DNA of 64,000 bases from IMCC26256 sp037146835. Its GTDB lineage: Bacteria > Actinomycetota > Acidimicrobiia > IMCC26256. Made by a program: the position numbers and the translations under genes. The stretch's first letter is position 1. Every line of letters starts with the position of its first letter. Of this stretch, positions 16,735 through 26,011 are shown in pieces. The stretch spans positions 1 to 64,000 of the forward strand of contig JBAWWI010000002.1 in NCBI GenBank assembly GCA_037146835.1, in the 5' to 3' direction. The notes under the pieces were generated by a model. That model was not told where the DNA came from. It searched no databases and saw nothing but the letters and a program-made list of their open reading frames with translations.

Positions 16735-17592
16735 GTGACCTCAGCGATTCCACAGATTCCAGACTCTCCGCCACCTGAGTGGCGCTATCGACGAGCACTC
16801 CGCGTTGGCGCTGCACTGCGCGAACTCGGGAGGTCGCGCCACATCATTAGCGGCTTGGTCGTACGCCAAGTACGGTCGCAATACAGCCAGCAGGTGTTAG
16901 GGCTCGCGTGGGCTGTACTAACCCCATTAGCGCAGATGCTGGTGTTCACGTTTCTCCTAAATCGAGTAGGTAACTCCACTTTTGGTACTGGCGGAGTACC
17001 GCGGCCTCTATTCCTATATGTCGGACTTACCGCATGGTCTTTCTTCTCGAGTTCAGTATCAAGTGCTGGGTCTAGCCTCGTCGGTAACCCGCTACTCAAT
17101 AAGGTTTATGCCCCTCGAGAAGTGTTCCCACTCTCGATGGTCTGTTCGTCAGGGGTCGACGCGGTCGCGTCAACCGCCCTCCTCCCTCTTCTATTCCTTG
17201 CTGCGGGAAGGTGGCCGTCGAGCACGTTCTACTGGTTGCCACTGCTTGTGATTATTCTCGTTACAGCAACGGTTGCATTTGGCCTCGCCGTATCTGCAGT
17301 TACCGTCTACGTCCGCGATCTGCGAAGTGGACTGCCTTTGATACTGCAGCTGGGGCTCTTTCTCACGCCGATTCTCTACCCAATTTCTCAAATTCCTGCA
17401 CAGTTTCGAGCATTGACAATGGCGATCAACCCAATTGCAGGTGTCGTTGACGGGATGCGCGCATGCCTCTTTTACAACCAAGCACCCAATGCAACCTACA
17501 CACTCCTTGCCGCAGGATCATCGCTTCTTTACCTAGTTGGTGGTTTCCTATTGTTTAAGCGCCTAGAGACAGGATTCGCAGATGTCTCCTGA
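16735..17592 (+). CDS. wzm: ABC-2 type polysaccharide exporter permease (Wzm/TagG-like)
   Basis: 285 aa from a GTG four bases after the methyltransferase stop; an in-frame upstream start at 16693 would overlap that gene and extends past the family's N-terminus. A cytoplasmic amphipathic N-terminus (VVRQVRSQYSQQVLGLAWAVL) is followed by six membrane helices, the TVYVRDLR loop and LFLTPILYP, all diagnostic of Wzm/TagG permeases. It pairs with the overlapping ATPase gene to move an undecaprenol-linked glycan across the cytoplasmic membrane. Confidence 0.9.
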   Translation: MTSAIPQIPDSPPPEWRYRRALRVGAALRELGRSRHIISGLVVRQVRSQYSQQVLGLAWAVLTPLAQMLVFTFLLNRVGNSTFGTGGVPRPLFLYVGLTAWSFFSSSVSSAGSSLVGNPLLNKVYAPREVFPLSMVCSSGVDAVASTALLPLLFLAAGRWPSSTFYWLPLLVIILVTATVAFGLAVSAVTVYVRDLRSGLPLILQLGLFLTPILYPISQIPAQFRALTMAINPIAGVVDGMRACLFYNQAPNATYTLLAAGSSLLYLVGGFLLFKRLETGFADVS

Positions 17593-18775
17593 GGGCACCG
17601 TAACCATCGATCACGTTTGGAAACGTTTCCATAGCGACAAAGGTCGGCGGCTTCTGCGCGACCACGTTTCACGCCTTGGCCGCCGCGTTTCAGGTCGAGA
17701 GGGTGCAGATCAGTGGCGCTGGGTACTACGGGAGATTGATTTTAAGATCGAGCCTGGAGAGTCTGTCGGGTTTGTTGGCTCGAATGGAGCAGGTAAATCA
17801 ACTCTCCTAAAAATTATTTCAGGAGTCATGTTTCCTCACACAGGCAGGGTAGCTGTTGAGGGGCGCATTGGCGCTTTGATCGAGGTTGCAAGCGGCATAC
17901 ACCCAGAACTAACCGGAAAGGAAAACATAAGCGTATTCGGGACGCTTCTGGGCCTAGGCAAGTCAGACTTGGCGCGTAAATATGACGAGATTGTTGCTTT
18001 CGCGGAACTCGAGGATGCCATTAACCGGCAGGTTAAGTTTTACTCGAGCGGAATGAAGACGCGACTTGGTTTTGCGATTGCGGCTTTTCTTGAGCCGAGT
18101 GTTCTTATTGTCGATGAGGTTCTCGCTGTAGGCGACCAGATGTTCCAGCAGAAATGTCTTGATCGAATGCGCACTGTTTTGCAGTCAGGCACAACGTTAT
18201 TGCTCGTCTCTCACGACCTAGCGGCAGTTGGGGCTACTGCCAGCCGAGCAATCTGGCTGGCCGACGGCACCATGAAAGCGGACGGTCCTGTTGACGAAGT
18301 ACTTACCGGCTACCGAACTGCGATTGAGAAGGAAGCGGCATCGAAGATTGAGTTAGAGGGAGAAATTCGCATCTCGAACCTTGTTACCTCCGGAGGGGTC
18401 GGCGGAACCGTTACTACCGCTGGGGCATGTTCTGTGGGCTTCGACGTGACTGCGAAAAACCCTCAGCATGCGAACTTTTTTCTTGGCATAAGCCAAGGAG
18501 CCGCTACCCCGATTATTGCGGTGCGTAGAGATGGGATCCGCGTCTCCGAGGGAGAGACCCACGTTGCAGTCGACTTCGAAAATATTCCTCTCCCGTCGGG
18601 CGGATATTTCTTGTGGTTTGCAGCCTTTGAGGTGCAGACGGGTAGAGAGATAACACCGTGGCAACCCATTGGTCCTCTACTCGTAGAAGGCGGAAGGTTG
18701 CTAGACCCAACCCCGAAAGCCATTGTTCGACTCTCACCAGTTTTCGTTGAGGCCCAATGGACAGTCAGTGACTGA
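17582..18775 (+). CDS. wzt: ABC polysaccharide exporter ATPase with C-terminal cargo domain (Wzt-like)
   Basis: 397 aa. Walker A GSNGAGKST is at 66-74. The family-specific signature FYSSGMKTRL is at about 153-162, Walker B VLIVDE at 174-179, and the switch His is in LLLVSHD. After residue about 250 comes a 140-residue beta-rich domain like the Wzt C-terminal carbohydrate-binding domain that recognises the modified polymer end. This suggests export of a chain capped by a non-reducing-end modification, in keeping with the methyl- and sulfotransferases next door. ATG overlaps the permease gene by 11 bp. Confidence 0.9.
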   Translation: MSPEGTVTIDHVWKRFHSDKGRRLLRDHVSRLGRRVSGREGADQWRWVLREIDFKIEPGESVGFVGSNGAGKSTLLKIISGVMFPHTGRVAVEGRIGALIEVASGIHPELTGKENISVFGTLLGLGKSDLARKYDEIVAFAELEDAINRQVKFYSSGMKTRLGFAIAAFLEPSVLIVDEVLAVGDQMFQQKCLDRMRTVLQSGTTLLLVSHDLAAVGATASRAIWLADGTMKADGPVDEVLTGYRTAIEKEAASKIELEGEIRISNLVTSGGVGGTVTTAGACSVGFDVTAKNPQHANFFLGISQGAATPIIAVRRDGIRVSEGETHVAVDFENIPLPSGGYFLWFAAFEVQTGREITPWQPIGPLLVEGGRLLDPTPKAIVRLSPVFVEAQWTVSD

Positions 18776-19733
18776 GGTCCCCAAATTGGCCCAGGCTGAA
18801 AACCAAGCGCCGAACAACCCTCTCGTCTCGATCATTGTCCCTGCTTTTAACGCGCAGGAGTACTTAGCAGAGACCATTGAGTCGGCCCTTGCACAGACTT
18901 ATCGCCCCTTGGAGATAATTGTTATTGATGATGGGTCAACTGATGAAACTGTCAAAATCGCTCGCTGTTACGGGGACCCAGTTACCGTCATTGAGCAAGA
19001 AAACTGCGGGCCAGCAGGGGCACGCAATACAGGTTTCGCAGCTGCACGCGGTGCAATCATCGCCCTTCTTGATGCGGACGATCAGTGGATGCCGAGTCGA
19101 TTAGAGCGATGCGTTAAAGCACTGCAGTCTGATCCCCAGATTGGATTTGTGACTACCGATGCGTTCCTTATCGAGGCAGATCAGCGGACGAGCAAGCGTT
19201 ACTACGGCGGCTACCAGCGCTACCCATTCCCTGATCGCTCAAACCAGCTTCAGGAGATCGCGAAAAGAAACTTCGTCTTTGTCTCAGCAGTATTCGATCG
19301 CAGGCTATTGGACCTTGTTGGCGGGCGACTCAACGAACAACTCTTGGGGACGGAGGACTACGACCTTTGGACGCGTTTTGTACTCGCGGGCGCAGCAGCG
19401 GAGTTAATTCCGGAGCCACTTGCCTGGTACCGAATCCGCTCCGACAGCGTCAGCCGGGCACGCCAGCGCCAATGGAAGGCCCACCTAACTGTTCTAGAGC
19501 AACACCTACCTACCCTCTGGTTGCTTGGAGCACACGGCCGCCCACAGGATGCCTACGATATTGGTATCTCGTTATCTCGCAGCGGCGAGCGGAGAATGGC
19601 GACTTGGTTCCTCTTCCACGCTTTAACGGACCCCGGGGCAAACATTTTTCAACGAGCACGGTTTCTCCTACGCGGAGGCGCCGCATTGGTAGCGGGCCAA
19701 AGCAGGTGGGTAGAGACAAGGGACCCAGCATGA
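18768..19733 (+). CDS. GT2 family glycosyltransferase
   Basis: 321 aa from GTG 18768, which overlaps the wzt stop by 8 bp; the frame is open further upstream but that part lies inside wzt. Standard GT-A layout: VSIIVPAFNAQEYL, then VIDDGSTD, GPAGARNTG and DADDQW (DxD), then GTEDYDLW (ED acceptor-site motif). It adds one sugar on the cytoplasmic face during repeat-unit assembly. Confidence 0.85.
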   Translation: MTEVPKLAQAENQAPNNPLVSIIVPAFNAQEYLAETIESALAQTYRPLEIIVIDDGSTDETVKIARCYGDPVTVIEQENCGPAGARNTGFAAARGAIIALLDADDQWMPSRLERCVKALQSDPQIGFVTTDAFLIEADQRTSKRYYGGYQRYPFPDRSNQLQEIAKRNFVFVSAVFDRRLLDLVGGRLNEQLLGTEDYDLWTRFVLAGAAAELIPEPLAWYRIRSDSVSRARQRQWKAHLTVLEQHLPTLWLLGAHGRPQDAYDIGISLSRSGERRMATWFLFHALTDPGANIFQRARFLLRGGAALVAGQSRWVETRDPA

Positions 19734-19743
19734 GTGCACCGAC

Positions 19744-20733
19744 GTGAGCGCATCTAAAGGTCTCGTGCTACTCGTCGGTGCGCCGCGCTCAGGTACCACT
19801 TGGCTGCAGCAATTACTCGGCGCTCACCCGTTGATTGCGACCCCGCAGGAGACCGATGTCTTCAGCAGATTTCTGCAGCCTTTATACGACTCATGGATCC
19901 GAGAGACCCGTGGCGGCGAGGAAGCGATTGTGAAACGCCGCTTTAAAGGTCTACATAGCGTGCTCACCGAGAGCGAATTCACCGCAATCGGTAGGGGCAT
20001 TATTAATGAAGTAGTTGCCAATGCTGCGGGGCTCAAGCCGGGTTCCGAGATTGTTGTTGAGAAAACTCCAGCCCACAGCCGCTGCTCGAGTTCGATCTCC
20101 CTCTTCGCCCCCGACGCGAAGATCGTTCATCTAATTCGCGACGGGCGCGATGTTGCTAGTTCGCTGGTTGCCGCTGGCAATAGTTGGGGCGGATGGTGGG
20201 CGCCAAAGACCATCACGCGCGCGAGCGAAGTATGGAGTGAGCACATAGAAGGTGCGCGCGACTTCGCAGGTATGGATGGCTACCTTGAGGTGCGGTACGA
20301 AGATCTTCGAACAGACGGCGCATCGACGCTCGAGCGGGTATTCGCCCACATCGGAGTAGCGGCCACGATCGAGGAATGCGAGTTACTAATCCAAGCGTTT
20401 GCCTTAGACAAAATGGCCCTAGGCGAGTCCTCCATAGTCATCGGGGGCGAATTCGCCTCAGCCGCTAGTGAGCGCAGAGAGCCAGAGGGATTTTTCGGCA
20501 AAGGTGGTAGCGGGTCTTGGCGCACCCAATGGGGCACCAGGGAACTCCTAGCCTTTGAGAACTCCGCGGGGAACCTCCTTATAGATCTCGGATATGAAGT
20601 CTCGAGTGGCTGGGCTGGAACTTCCTCTCAGTTACAGCGCTTTAAGCGAGAACGCCTCAGGAGCGAGCGCTCACGAATGCGCCTAGATCGCTTTGTGGCT
20701 GGATTGAATCGCCTTAGGCGAAAACAGCCTTAG
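19744..20733 (+). CDS. PAPS-dependent sulfotransferase (Sulfotransfer_3-like)
   Basis: 329 aa starting at GTG 19744. The 5'-phosphosulfate loop GAPRSGTTW is at 12-20. A VVEKTPAHS segment and the 3'-phosphate motif LIRDGRDVASSL follow, then a Trp-rich GNSWGGWW insertion. The C-terminal 60 residues are basic. It probably sulfates a sugar of the exported polymer. First of five sulfotransferase-like genes in 13 kb. Confidence 0.85.
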   Translation: MSASKGLVLLVGAPRSGTTWLQQLLGAHPLIATPQETDVFSRFLQPLYDSWIRETRGGEEAIVKRRFKGLHSVLTESEFTAIGRGIINEVVANAAGLKPGSEIVVEKTPAHSRCSSSISLFAPDAKIVHLIRDGRDVASSLVAAGNSWGGWWAPKTITRASEVWSEHIEGARDFAGMDGYLEVRYEDLRTDGASTLERVFAHIGVAATIEECELLIQAFALDKMALGESSIVIGGEFASAASERREPEGFFGKGGSGSWRTQWGTRELLAFENSAGNLLIDLGYEVSSGWAGTSSQLQRFKRERLRSERSRMRLDRFVAGLNRLRRKQP

Positions 20734-20822
20734 TAAAAATTAGCCTCAAACGGTACTGCTACTCCCTGATATCGGCGATGATCTAGCCCTTACATAAGAG
20801 AAACTGGCTTGGAGGAATACAG

Positions 20823-21545
20823 ATGAATCGGTGGCAATTCTACGGGAGTCGAATCCGCGGGTCTATAGCAAGAACCTTGAACTCCGCATCTGATGCGATC
20901 GCGCCCTCGCGGTCAAGGACTGAATTGCGCCGGAAAGTTGGAGGCCTCTGGGATGAGATGGGGATGCTTCAAATTAATTTTCTCATCGAGCAGGGACTGA
21001 CCCCCGAGTCCTACTTTCTCGATGTCGGCTGTGGGGTCCTACGAGCTGGGCACCATCTCGTCCGTCACCTAGACAAGGGTCATTACTGCGGCGTCGACAT
21101 TGATGAAGACATGATCGCCGGCGGTATCGACCAACTAAAAGAGGACGGCCTTGATAACAAGGGTGCACGCCTTAGGGTGACGACTACTTTTGATGTTGAT
21201 TTTGGTGAGAAATTTGACGCTGGTATAGCGCAATCGGTGTTTACTCACCTCCCGATCAATTCCATTTGGCACTGCTTATCAAGCGTGAGCGAAGTGCTAG
21301 CTCCTGGTGGCGTGTTCTATGCAACATTCTTCCGTGGACCAGAGGGACCCGAGAGATTCACTCCGATCCAGCAACCATGCCTTGAGGGGCGCGTCTCAGT
21401 TCGAACTTTTGCAGATGAGAATCCGTACCATTACTCGCCTAAAGACTTCGCACGCATGTGCGAGAACCTTCCATTAGCGATAGAGGACATCGGAGACTGG
21501 GGGCACCCTCGTGGGCAGCAAATGATGGCGTTTAAACGGATCTGA
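20823..21545 (+). CDS. Class I SAM-dependent methyltransferase
   Basis: 240 aa. The SAM motif LDVGCGVLRAGHHL is followed by GVDIDEDMI, an AQSVFTHLP catalytic-region strand, and LAPGGVFYATFF (post-III strand). ATG with a good GGAGG nine bases upstream, after an 89-bp gap, so it may have its own promoter. Substrate unknown; a glycan O-methyl group is the contextual guess. Confidence 0.8.
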   Translation: MNRWQFYGSRIRGSIARTLNSASDAIAPSRSRTELRRKVGGLWDEMGMLQINFLIEQGLTPESYFLDVGCGVLRAGHHLVRHLDKGHYCGVDIDEDMIAGGIDQLKEDGLDNKGARLRVTTTFDVDFGEKFDAGIAQSVFTHLPINSIWHCLSSVSEVLAPGGVFYATFFRGPEGPERFTPIQQPCLEGRVSVRTFADENPYHYSPKDFARMCENLPLAIEDIGDWGHPRGQQMMAFKRI

Positions 21546-21547
21546 AG

Positions 21548-22513
21548 ATGACGTCAATCGTAATTCTCGGGATGCATCGAAGTGGCACCTCCGCGATTAC
21601 GCGCGCACTTAACTTGCTCGGCGCAGAGCTCGGCCCCACAGAAGATGTTGGTCAATATTGGGAACGAGCGGCAATGCGTCTGCAATGCGACGCTCTGCTT
21701 GCGAAGTTTGGCGGAGCATGGGATTGCCCAGGCCTCATGCCCGATTCCTGGGAAACCGATGAAAGCGTTGCTGAGGTTGAGCCTGGCGCTGCATCTGCCA
21801 TTGCAGAGTATGGATCCCCCGAGGTGCTGCTCTGGAAAGATCCGCGCGCATCTTTGACTCTTCCGTTTTGGCGCAAGTATCTAGGCGATGATCCGATCGC
21901 AATAATCATCTACCGGCACCCTGAAGAGGTCTGGGCGTCTTTAGATACTCGCAATGGATTTGGCCCTGGGCTCTCATTCGCGCTCTGGGAGCGTTATAAC
22001 TCTGATGCGCTGCGCTACGCCAGCGGTTTACGAACAGTTGTATTCGCATACTCCGATTTAATACAGAAGCAGTCAGAGATCATGACTGAACTGGCAGCCA
22101 CTCTAGGGAGATGGGGAGTCTCGCTCAAAGATCCAGCGACCACCGATATGGAGTTGCGCGCAGATCAGCAGCACCACCACGCGACCAAGCATTTTTCACA
22201 TTTAAGTGCCACAACATCGCAGCGAGAACTCTTCGATATTCTTGAAGCATCTCGAGGGGTGCATGCTTCATTCTCGCCTCCGAGAGCGATGGATCCATCG
22301 CCTTTAAGCCTCGAAATCATCGCGATGCGAAAACAGTTTCGCGAGAGTCGCCGAGAACTCTGGAGGGCGCAGAGCAACTATCGCAGCCTCTCTGGATCGC
22401 GCCGAAAACTGCTCTCGCTTCTCATTAGGCCCTACCGCTCGGCAAAAGAGCCTCTAACCCCAAGCAAAGACGATGCCGTTAGCCCTGTGCGACGAGAAGC
22501 ATCATCGGCATGA
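21548..22513 (+). CDS. Sulfotransferase-like protein
   Basis: 321 aa. The PAPS 5'-loop is GMHRSGTSAI (8-17). WKDPRASLTLPFW fits the conserved strand in small bacterial sulfotransferases, and IIYRHPEEVWASL provides the 3'-phosphate motif. It is basic toward the C-terminus. It starts two bases after the methyltransferase stop and ends in an ATGA overlap with the next sulfotransferase-like gene, so the three form one transcript. Confidence 0.75.
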   Translation: MTSIVILGMHRSGTSAITRALNLLGAELGPTEDVGQYWERAAMRLQCDALLAKFGGAWDCPGLMPDSWETDESVAEVEPGAASAIAEYGSPEVLLWKDPRASLTLPFWRKYLGDDPIAIIIYRHPEEVWASLDTRNGFGPGLSFALWERYNSDALRYASGLRTVVFAYSDLIQKQSEIMTELAATLGRWGVSLKDPATTDMELRADQQHHHATKHFSHLSATTSQRELFDILEASRGVHASFSPPRAMDPSPLSLEIIAMRKQFRESRRELWRAQSNYRSLSGSRRKLLSLLIRPYRSAKEPLTPSKDDAVSPVRREASSA

Positions 22514-23250
22514 CCACTAGCAGCAATTCCAGAGAACCGAAGATAGTAATCACGGGTACCGGGCGTTCTGGCACCACACTGCTAGTTCAAATTCTTACCG
22601 ATCTAGGGCTTGATACCGGCTTCAGCTCAGATGCCCCCATTGACAAGACCACACACGCAGGGTTAGAGACGGGACTTGATTCTCCAAGTGCTCCTCGCAT
22701 TGTAAAGAGCCCCAATTTAAGCCGTCGTCTCGATGCGATACTCGCAGATGGGAACGTCGCTGTCGAGCATGTGATTATTCCAATGCGAGACCTTGCAGTT
22801 GCCTCAGCGAGTCGCGTCCGTGCAACAAAGTACGGCTCCAATCTCCATGCAATGGGTGGGCTCTTTGGCACCACCAACGCAGTAAAGCAGCAAGAAAGCC
22901 TTGCCCTCCTTAATTACAAGTTGATGTTTACACTCGCCAAGTACGACATCCCTCACACTCTCCTATTGTTCCCGAGATTCGCGAGCGACTGGAACTACCT
23001 CTACTCGCACCTCTCGTTCCTTGACCCATCCATTCCACCGGAGGCTTGGCAAGCCGCTGTAGCCGCTCGAGTTCGCCCCGAGTTAATTCACGAGACGCCA
23101 CTTACCCGCACAGAGCAGTTCGCTACACGCCTTGGTTCGTCATACAACAAAATGATTGGGCGGCCGATGAGAGGGGTTCGGAAAGCCCTTACTGGACAGC
23201 TAAGGCAGAGCCGCAAATCACCAGATTCATTACACCCGAAACCTGAGTGA
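22510..23250 (+). CDS. Sulfotransferase-like protein, short variant
   Basis: 246 aa. The loop GTGRSGTTLL (16-25) and a short IVKSPNLSRRL strand are followed by IIPMRDLAVASASR in the place of the 3'-phosphate-binding motif. It is shorter than typical sulfotransferases (about 280-330 aa) and has a rather divergent second half (LLFPRFASDWNYL). It may be a specialised sulfotransferase or a related P-loop enzyme. Confidence 0.65.
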   Translation: MTTSSNSREPKIVITGTGRSGTTLLVQILTDLGLDTGFSSDAPIDKTTHAGLETGLDSPSAPRIVKSPNLSRRLDAILADGNVAVEHVIIPMRDLAVASASRVRATKYGSNLHAMGGLFGTTNAVKQQESLALLNYKLMFTLAKYDIPHTLLLFPRFASDWNYLYSHLSFLDPSIPPEAWQAAVAARVRPELIHETPLTRTEQFATRLGSSYNKMIGRPMRGVRKALTGQLRQSRKSPDSLHPKPE

Positions 23251-24035
23251 TGCCAGCAGTGTCGAACGAATCGGTGACTGTGTGCGTAGCAAGCCTCGAT
23301 ACCTCTGAGGTTACCGAGTTGTGTATTAGATCTCTTCGCAAATTTGCGGGTGCACCGATGAGCCTCCAGATTGGCGACTGCGGGTCAACAGATGGCTCGC
23401 TAGAAATGCTCAGAGGGTTCGAGACCGAGGGATGGCTAACACTTGAGGTTGCCGAGGGCGGTAGGCAACATGCCGAGTGGCTAGACCAATGGCTTGCGAG
23501 TTGCACTACTAGGTTCTTGGTTTTCTCTGACTCAGATGTTGAGTACCGAGCGCCAAATTGGCTTAAGGACATGCTTGGGCAAGCGAGCATTACGGGGGCT
23601 GCACTTGTGTGCGGGCGGATGCAATACCCCCCAGCAACTTTCGTGCACCCCAAGACAGGCGCGCGCAGGAGACTGGCACAGCGCCCAACGACATGGTTAT
23701 TAATGCTTGACCTAGAGCAACTACGCGGCGCAGTCAACGAGTCGTTCGCATATAAAGACGAACAAGACCCTGACGCCTTCGGTGGGAAGGTTGCGTACGA
23801 CGTAGGTGCGAAATATTTTGCGGCGGTAGTTAATAGTGGACTTCACTGGGCAGAGATGCCGCCCGAGTGGCAATCCCATTACCGACATTTTGGCGGGTTG
23901 ACCTGGCTTGGGGCTCGCGGTGATGGGGTAAGCATCAAGAAACGTGCGAAGCAGGCTGTGAAATTACTAACAGTAAAACGGCATCTAAAAGTTGCGCGCA
24001 AGAATCACTGGGGCGCGCCAGAGACCTCTTCATAA
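23247..24035 (+). CDS. GT-A glycosyltransferase-like protein
   Basis: 262 aa starting in a GTGA overlap; an ATG immediately after is an alternative. TVCVASLDTSEVTELCIRSL, then IGDCGSTDGSLEML (nucleotide-binding loop) and FSDSDVEY (DxD-like) fit a GT2-type GT-A fold. The acceptor half is short. Its last 31 bp overlap the 3' end of the convergent glycosyltransferase gene. Confidence 0.65.
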   Translation: MMPAVSNESVTVCVASLDTSEVTELCIRSLRKFAGAPMSLQIGDCGSTDGSLEMLRGFETEGWLTLEVAEGGRQHAEWLDQWLASCTTRFLVFSDSDVEYRAPNWLKDMLGQASITGAALVCGRMQYPPATFVHPKTGARRRLAQRPTTWLLMLDLEQLRGAVNESFAYKDEQDPDAFGGKVAYDVGAKYFAAVVNSGLHWAEMPPEWQSHYRHFGGLTWLGARGDGVSIKKRAKQAVKLLTVKRHLKVARKNHWGAPETSS

Positions 24036-25135
24036 AGGGTGCGCAGGGAAGCACCCACTAACGCTGGTGTGCGCTCCGCTCTAACCTTGGCCATATTCAC
24101 ACCCGCCTTCGTTGCTGCATCCGTATCACGTAAACATTCGAGAATCGCCTCTGCTAAAGCATTCACATCACTTGGCGGCACTACCCAGCCTGTGCCCTCT
24201 GATCTAACCGTCGATCCAAGCGCACCTACATCCGAGACAATCAGCGGTACCAAGTTGGCATAGGCATCTTGAAGCACTGCGCTTTGAGACTCAAACGAGG
24301 TATAGGGCAGAACATTGACAGCGCAACGCGCATACAGAGCTGCCTTACGCTCAGCAGTTGCGTACCCAATCTCGGCAACGATTCTTTGGTCGCGAGAGGC
24401 TGCTGAGCGGATCTCGTCCTCTATTTCGCCAAACCCTTTTCCAGAGATCACCAAGCGAAACTCCTGCTCTGGCGGCAAGAGTTTGATCGCCTCTAATAAT
24501 ACGTCCACACCCTTATTGCGCCTAAGGGTGCCAAAAAAGAGAATCTCGGGTACTCCATCATCAACGCCAATGTCATCAATAACTACGGGAGGCGCCAGAA
24601 TCGGCAACGGGATATAGCGGATGCGCGCTGGATCAACATCAAACTCGGCACTCAAGCGCTCCCCAACCCAATCGTGATGGACAACAAGAGTCCCCGCATT
24701 TGCATACTCGCGTGCCAGCACTGAGCGCTCGAGTTTCATCGGCATACGGCGCTGGTGAGGGATCACGTCATGAACCGTTGAGACAAGAGGTACGCGCCGC
24801 GCCAGAGTGCGCAGTGCAGCCCAATCCACAAAGGGATTCAGATAAATAATATGTGCGACGTCGAAGGACTCCCCCTTAATCGCTCGGCTACGCGCACGAG
24901 CGCGCCCTATGTAAGTAGATGCACGCGAGACTCCCCATGAAATGCTGCCTTCGCTGCTGCGCTCATCAACTCCTGGTAACGGGGTAAGAATTTCACACCC
25001 CTGAAGTGAACTTGAGATTGGGTCAAGCGGGCGCTCGGTGCAGTGAACTGCGAGGTGATCTCCATGGCGCAGCACTCCACCAGCGAGCGCCAGCTCCTCT
25101 CGCCTTAGGTAAGGCCAATACCAGTAGATATCCAT
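24005..25135 (-). CDS. GT4 family glycosyltransferase
   Basis: 376 aa, GT-B fold. The N-domain has DVAHIIYLNPFVDW and VPLVSTVHDVIPHQRR. The C-domain has EILFFGTLRRNKGVDVLLEAI and an SFESQSAVLQDAYANLVPLIVSDVG region corresponding to the E-x7-E donor site with the second Glu replaced by Asp, then GWVVPPSDVNALAEAI. ATG with AGGA upstream. Last gene of the minus-strand glycosyltransferase block 28010-24005. Confidence 0.85.
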   Translation of the reverse strand: MDIYWYWPYLRREELALAGGVLRHGDHLAVHCTERPLDPISSSLQGCEILTPLPGVDERSSEGSISWGVSRASTYIGRARARSRAIKGESFDVAHIIYLNPFVDWAALRTLARRVPLVSTVHDVIPHQRRMPMKLERSVLAREYANAGTLVVHHDWVGERLSAEFDVDPARIRYIPLPILAPPVVIDDIGVDDGVPEILFFGTLRRNKGVDVLLEAIKLLPPEQEFRLVISGKGFGEIEDEIRSAASRDQRIVAEIGYATAERKAALYARCAVNVLPYTSFESQSAVLQDAYANLVPLIVSDVGALGSTVRSEGTGWVVPPSDVNALAEAILECLRDTDAATKAGVNMAKVRAERTPALVGASLRTLYEEVSGAPQ

Positions 25136-25150
25136 CTCGTCCTAATTTGA

Positions 25151-26011
25151 TTAGAGAAATAGAGTTCGGTCGCGGATACTTCCCTGCAGATGCCCTAGGC
25201 GCACTCCAGCCACCCAGCACCATTGAGCACGCCCCGAGGCACCTCGCAGACGAGGAAGCATGGTTATTAGGCGAACCCATGAACGCCATCCACTAAATCT
25301 CCCGGGCGGCCGAAGCCCGCTGCGCTGAACCTCTCGTCGCAGTTTGGGCCGATTGCGGCCGTATGTCAGACCCTGTCGCCACAGCGTCTTTGGCTCACCG
25401 CGCATCCGGTAGAGAAGACGAGCATTTGGCTCAAAAATAAGTGGAATCTTGGCAACAAAAAGTCGCAGCGAAAACTCGTGGTCCTCGGCTCCAACGAAAT
25501 CATCTTTGAACCCACCGACTCTCTCAAAAGTCTCTCTGCGCACTCCAAAATTTCCACCCGAGGCGATCGGAAATATCCCATGCCATTCAAGTGGGCGGTC
25601 TGGTGGATATATGCCGCGCGAATTTGCAAGCCATTCGGGATTCAATACAGAGACATCGCAGGGTCCAGTCGCAACCTCGCCTTTCTCTAGAGCAGAGGCC
25701 ATGGCAGCTAGCCAACCCGGAACCACGACATCATCGCCATCGCAGATCAAAACCATTGGCGCGTTCGTCGAATCAAATCCAGTCTGACGCGCATAAGCGA
25801 GGCCGTCACGCTCTGAGGCCTGCACGACACGAACGCGATCATTTAGCCCTGCATACTCCTCGGAGATCTTAAGCGTGGAGTCGGTTGACCGATTATTGAC
25901 TAAAACCACTTCCCACTCGCCACTCCACTCCTGCGCTAGTAGAGCGTCGAGTGCCTCGGGAAGAGTGGACTCAACATTTCGAATCGGCATCACAATACTG
26001 ATCTGCATCAC
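25151..26011 (-). CDS. GT2 family glycosyltransferase
   Basis: 286 aa. ISIVMPIRNVESTLPEAL, VLVNNRSTDSTL, ARQTGFDST and LICDGDD (DxD position) are typical of GT2 enzymes. GAEDHEFSLRLF is the ED motif. A basic RxxW-containing C-terminus suggests membrane contact. It starts with GTG overlapping the upstream TGA; an ATG three bases on is equally possible. It is similar to the neighbouring gene at 26008-26901, so the two may be a tandem duplication. Confidence 0.85.
   Translation of the reverse strand: MMQISIVMPIRNVESTLPEALDALLAQEWSGEWEVVLVNNRSTDSTLKISEEYAGLNDRVRVVQASERDGLAYARQTGFDSTNAPMVLICDGDDVVVPGWLAAMASALEKGEVATGPCDVSVLNPEWLANSRGIYPPDRPLEWHGIFPIASGGNFGVRRETFERVGGFKDDFVGAEDHEFSLRLFVAKIPLIFEPNARLLYRMRGEPKTLWRQGLTYGRNRPKLRREVQRSGLRPPGRFSGWRSWVRLITMLPRLRGASGRAQWCWVAGVRLGHLQGSIRDRTLFL

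Noticed and set aside
19367..19747. 126-aa plus-strand frame overlapping the GT2 gene
   Set aside because: It lies in an alternative frame of a clear GT2 gene and has random-like composition.
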